From Planctomycetota bacterium (GTDB lineage: Bacteria; JAJVIF01; JAPKYR01), in contig DAOVJF010000163.1 of the NCBI GenBank assembly GCA_030673355.1, forward strand, positions 1 through 6,366: a DNA stretch of 6,366 bases. Direction: 5' to 3'. The translations under genes were made by a program, and so were the position numbers. Shown one piece after another: positions 3,462-6,366 of this stretch (position 1 is its first letter; each line of letters begins with the position of its first letter). The notes under the pieces are model-generated. The model was not told the DNA's origin. It worked only from the letters and a program-made list of their open reading frames with translations, and did no database searches.

Positions 3462-6366
3462 GTGACAATAATAAAATTGCGGAGTCGTTGGGTACTCCAG
3501 ACTGGTATCGTCTCGATACTGGTCCTGCTCGTCTGCGGTTGCTCCGGATCTGGGAAGCATAATAATCCAGTAACCCCTGCTGATCATGGCTCGGATCAAA
3601 ATATCGGACTGTCGGAAGGGATTCCAAATCCTGGCAACCGATATACACTGGGTGTCTGGGATTTTCATGTCGATCCGGCAACCCAGACAGTCACTGGGTC
3701 TCAAAGACGTAACGCGGATATGCATCTCAATATTGTCAGGCTACTCGAAGAAGCTTGTACCGACTGCTTGACATTCAGCAATGCCGATTTTTCCACACCG
3801 GGGCTACTGAGCATTGACTTGACGATAAAGCATCCATTCTCGGATGAGCTAATATACACGGTATTTGATTTAAGGGGTATTTTTCTTACGGATGATTATA
3901 CAGAACCAGGCATGGATTTCGCGTGGGGTGATAATTTACCGTTATTGATTAATTCAGACGGTTATTCCCTTCTATTCTGTGAAGAATTGTTCCCTTACAA
4001 TCCTGATGAACCGGCAATGTTTAATTATTATCCGGGAAATTTCTCATTTGGCGGTGATCTTACATCCCGAATAAATCCTTATTTAGCGTATGGAAAAGAT
4101 AATCCCCGCAGGATGTTTCTTCCCGGTACAGAGGAGACAAGGACTTTAAAAATTACATTACCCGGTATTCCATTCGATTTCGGCTATGCGGTAGACGCAT
4201 GCTGGGATGTTCCTGATACTATTCCTGTTATTGATCCTGTGGATGATTTCCCCATTACCGCCAATTGCAATGAAGCATACAGACTCATTATCACAATTGG
4301 AGATGGTCTAACAACAGCTCCTGGAAGTAAAGCGATAATCGAGGTCGAAGTGTTCGATCATCAGGGGCATGAAACCATAAGGTATTCTGATTATGATGGT
4401 GTATCAATTCCCTCGTTCAGTGGCAGGTTAAGTCGACTTGAAGGCGGGGATATATGGTGGTCTTCACCCGCATTTGATACACCTCATTTTGAATTTTCTA
4501 CCGCAACCGGCGAAGATAGTTTTTTATTTACTGCGATAATAGAACAAGAACTAAACACAACGATTGAGGAAGGTTTTTACCCACTTGATGTTTATGTTTC
4601 AGGTACGGATGAAGACCCAAATCTTGGGACTAGAGGAGCATCTCACGTAATTCAGGTGTTCATTGGTGATGTCAATGCTCTGCCGGTCGCGGAGGCGCTG
4701 GCGTATCCTGTCCCACAGGCAATTGGGAAACCTGTTCAGTTTCGCGATAACGGTTCATACGATCCTGATGGCGGTTCGATTGTAAAGTGGGAATGGGACT
4801 GGGACATGGACGGGACGTTCGATGACGAGGGCTATTTCGCGTTTCACTGGTTCGATACGCCCGGCACTCATTATGTAAACCTTCGTGTAACCGACAACGA
4901 GGGGTCGTCCCGAACGCTCTTTGAGCCTCTGGAAGTAACGATCAAGGAAGGTAAGGGCTGGGCACGCACGTGGGGGGGTAGTTATTCTGACTCTGCATGG
5001 AATGTAGCTGTGGATAACGAAGGGAATATTTATGTGGTGGGCTATTATACAGCAACCACAGATTTTGATCCAAGTCCGTTTCTCGAAGCAAGCAGGTATG
5101 ACTATGGTGGGGATTCTGGATTTATCAGTAAATTTGGCAGAGATGGCCAATTCAAATGGGTACGAACAATGGGAGGACCTTACTATGCGGCACCTGCGAC
5201 AATTATTATTGGTGACGATGGTAAACTTTACGCAGCGGGAAATTTTTGGCCTACGTTGACTTTTGAGGGAGATCCAACACAGACAAAATATGTTTCCGGA
5301 TCAGGAGCCGATGTTTTCCTGTGCTCTTACGGTAAGGCAGGTGGGTTCCAGTGGGCGAAAACATGGGGAGGGGATGTAGAAGGGATTGGAGCTTCTCAAA
5401 TCAGCCTGGACGGGACTGGAAATATCTACATTGGAGGGTCTTTTGACGGAACCATTGATTTCGATCCTGGTCCTGGGACCGAGTTCCATACAGCGCATAT
5501 TGAACAAGATTGTTACCTCGAAAAACTAAGCCCGACGGGTGATTTTATCTGGGTAAGGACTTGGGGATCAGAGCCATATGACCAATATAAATTTGAAAAC
5601 AGGTTAAGAGGGATCGCAATTGATTCCAGTGATGCTGTCTATTGTACTGGTCACTTTGAAGGGATTGTAGATTTTGATCCCGGCCCTGAAACTGATTTCC
5701 ATACTGTGCCTGGCTTTCCCCCAGAACCTGATGAAGATGTCTTTCTGAGCAAGTTCACGAGTGATGGTGAATATCAGTGGGTGAGAACGTGGGGAGGCTC
5801 TATAAGGGATGTTGGATATGGGGTAGCTATAGATAGTAATGATAATATTAGTGCTATTGGTTATTTTATGGAGACTGTGGATTTCGATCCCGGTCCGGGA
5901 GTATTTGAACTAACTGCACCTAACTCAGGGGGGGGGTGGCCATATATGAGCAAGTTTAATACGGAAGGTGATTTCATGTGGGCTTTAACCTGGAATGCTA
6001 CTGTGGAGTGGCATTATAATCGGTTATCTATCGCTCATGATGTCTGGGATAATATATTTATTACAGGGATGTTTGGTTGGACGCCTGATTTCGACCCGGG
6101 ACCCGGGATTGAAGAAAGAACATCAAATGGTGGGTACGATTATTACCTAAGCAAATTCAATGCTGACGGTGAGTTTTTATGGGTAGGAACCTGGGGAGGA
6201 CCAGAATCGGAACACAATGGGCTCGGGGTTGCTGTAGACTCACTTGGCTTCGCAAGTGTCGTAGGTGGATTTCATGGTACTGCTGATTTCGACCCAGGTC
6301 CAGGTGAAGACTTACATTCGGTATATGAATTTACCGTTGGAGGAGCCGGGGATACATTCCTGACCA
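3462..6366 (+). CDS. Large PKD and SBBP-type beta-propeller lipoprotein, C-terminus cut by window edge
   Basis: One uninterrupted frame of 968 visible residues runs off the right edge. The N-terminus (MTIIKLRSRW, then a hydrophobic core ending LVLLVCGC) is a lipoprotein signal. Cys27 is the likely lipidated residue; Ser at +2 suggests outer-membrane sorting where the Lol rule applies. Residues 50-400 form a beta-rich module I cannot name, with a CTDC pair (99-102), IKHPFSD and FDLRGIF. A PKD domain spans about 406-495 (SYDPDGG, WEWDWDMDGTFD, HYVNLRVTDNEG), a fold usually found in extracellular proteins. From W500 on there are seven repeats of 65-76 residues with the pattern W[VA]RTWGG - VAIDSxDNIYxxGxF - DFDPGPG - DxFLSKFxxDGEFxW, matching the SBBP beta-propeller family. 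Repeat starts are W500, W566, W631, W697, W773, W840 and W907. A surface adhesion or binding role is plausible, but no catalytic motif is visible. It is transcribed divergently from the sigma gene. Confidence 0.94.
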   Translation, partial: MTIIKLRSRWVLQTGIVSILVLLVCGCSGSGKHNNPVTPADHGSDQNIGLSEGIPNPGNRYTLGVWDFHVDPATQTVTGSQRRNADMHLNIVRLLEEACTDCLTFSNADFSTPGLLSIDLTIKHPFSDELIYTVFDLRGIFLTDDYTEPGMDFAWGDNLPLLINSDGYSLLFCEELFPYNPDEPAMFNYYPGNFSFGGDLTSRINPYLAYGKDNPRRMFLPGTEETRTLKITLPGIPFDFGYAVDACWDVPDTIPVIDPVDDFPITANCNEAYRLIITIGDGLTTAPGSKAIIEVEVFDHQGHETIRYSDYDGVSIPSFSGRLSRLEGGDIWWSSPAFDTPHFEFSTATGEDSFLFTAIIEQELNTTIEEGFYPLDVYVSGTDEDPNLGTRGASHVIQVFIGDVNALPVAEALAYPVPQAIGKPVQFRDNGSYDPDGGSIVKWEWDWDMDGTFDDEGYFAFHWFDTPGTHYVNLRVTDNEGSSRTLFEPLEVTIKEGKGWARTWGGSYSDSAWNVAVDNEGNIYVVGYYTATTDFDPSPFLEASRYDYGGDSGFISKFGRDGQFKWVRTMGGPYYAAPATIIIGDDGKLYAAGNFWPTLTFEGDPTQTKYVSGSGADVFLCSYGKAGGFQWAKTWGGDVEGIGASQISLDGTGNIYIGGSFDGTIDFDPGPGTEFHTAHIEQDCYLEKLSPTGDFIWVRTWGSEPYDQYKFENRLRGIAIDSSDAVYCTGHFEGIVDFDPGPETDFHTVPGFPPEPDEDVFLSKFTSDGEYQWVRTWGGSIRDVGYGVAIDSNDNISAIGYFMETVDFDPGPGVFELTAPNSGGGWPYMSKFNTEGDFMWALTWNATVEWHYNRLSIAHDVWDNIFITGMFGWTPDFDPGPGIEERTSNGGYDYYLSKFNADGEFLWVGTWGGPESEHNGLGVAVDSLGFASVVGGFHGTADFDPGPGEDLHSVYEFTVGGAGDTFLT
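4674..4946 (+). other. PKD domain-coding segment of the lipoprotein gene
   Basis: This segment encodes about residues 405-495. Hallmarks are GKPVQFRDNGSYDPDGGSIV, the tryptophan-rich WEWDWDMDG strand and the closing YVNLRVTDNEG strand of an immunoglobulin-like PKD fold. Hand-counted G+C over 4681-4980 is about 57%, above the sequence on either side. Confidence 0.85.
4959..6366 (+). repeat. Seven tandem propeller repeats inside the lipoprotein gene
   Basis: Repeat units begin at the conserved Trp codon at 4959, 5157, 5352, 5550, 5778, 5979 and 6180. The units are about 195-228 bases long; the seventh is cut by the edge. The DFDPGPG motif starts at 5061 (as DFDPSPF), 5457, 5670 (as DFDPGPE), 5880, 6087 and 6285. 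It has degenerated in the second unit (TFEGDPTQ). Similarity is clear in protein and weak in DNA, so the duplications are old. Confidence 0.9.
5928..5936 (+). repeat. Nine-base G homopolymer inside the lipoprotein gene
   Basis: G9 encodes the Gly-Gly-Gly of NSGGGWPYM in the fifth propeller repeat. The frame is intact as given. A G7 tract (4972-4978) occurs in the first repeat. Such tracts are prone to slippage and to sequencing error. Confidence 0.9.

Noticed and set aside
3448..3725. Two overlapping minus-strand open frames of 77 and 88 codons
   Set aside because: They cover the lipoprotein signal peptide region in reverse; neither shows a ribosome binding site or family features.
4755..5150. 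131-codon minus-strand open frame
   Set aside because: It is antisense to the PKD and first propeller repeat, which are convincing protein; the minus-strand product shows no recognisable motif.
4959..6366. CRISPR-like or recent tandem DNA repeats
   Set aside because: The periodicity of about 200 bases is in the protein only; DNA units differ throughout and there are no constant repeats with unique spacers.

Overview
The window looks like chromosomal DNA of a Gram-negative-type bacterium that exports many proteins. The evidence is a lipoprotein signal with a lipobox, a secreted protein with pseudopilin-like modules, a membrane-anchored zinc-finger anti-sigma factor, and a large PKD plus SBBP-type (DFDPGPG) beta-propeller protein. 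Such surface proteins are common in Planctomycetota, FCB-group and candidate-phylum genomes. Nothing here fixes the taxon, so I leave it open. I saw no tRNA, rRNA, CRISPR array, transposase or attachment site.

Layout. The left half (1-3234) is read on the minus strand. In transcription order it holds an ECF-type sigma-70 factor (3234-2596), a ZAS/zf-HC2 anti-sigma factor with one membrane segment (2536-1913), a convincing intrinsic terminator (1885-1855), a 401-residue secreted protein (1813-608) and a HAD-superfamily protein (490 to beyond the left edge). The HAD gene seems to have its own promoter almost abutting its start codon, so it may be a separate, near-leaderless unit. The right half (from about 3462 to beyond the right edge) is one plus-strand reading frame for a large lipoprotein. 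It has a lipobox cysteine, an unknown N-terminal module of about 350 residues, a PKD domain, and seven recognisable propeller repeats, the last cut by the edge. The 227-bp divergent intergenic region (3235-3461) carries a perfect 9-bp inverted repeat with a 7-nt spacer, candidate promoters in both directions and a strong ribosome binding site for a GTG start.

How they may work together. The sigma/anti-sigma pair is a standard envelope-signalling cassette: the zinc-finger domain should hold the sigma factor at the membrane until released. The two genes flanking the cassette encode exported proteins, so they are natural candidates for its regulon; this is inference. The most interesting points are the divergent palindrome, the two similar TTTAC[T/A]-N16/17-TATACT promoters lying almost on top of their start codons, the apparent internal duplication of a pseudopilin-like module in the secreted protein, the HAD protein lacking usual catalytic residues, and the base-composition mosaic and G9 tract within the propeller lipoprotein gene.
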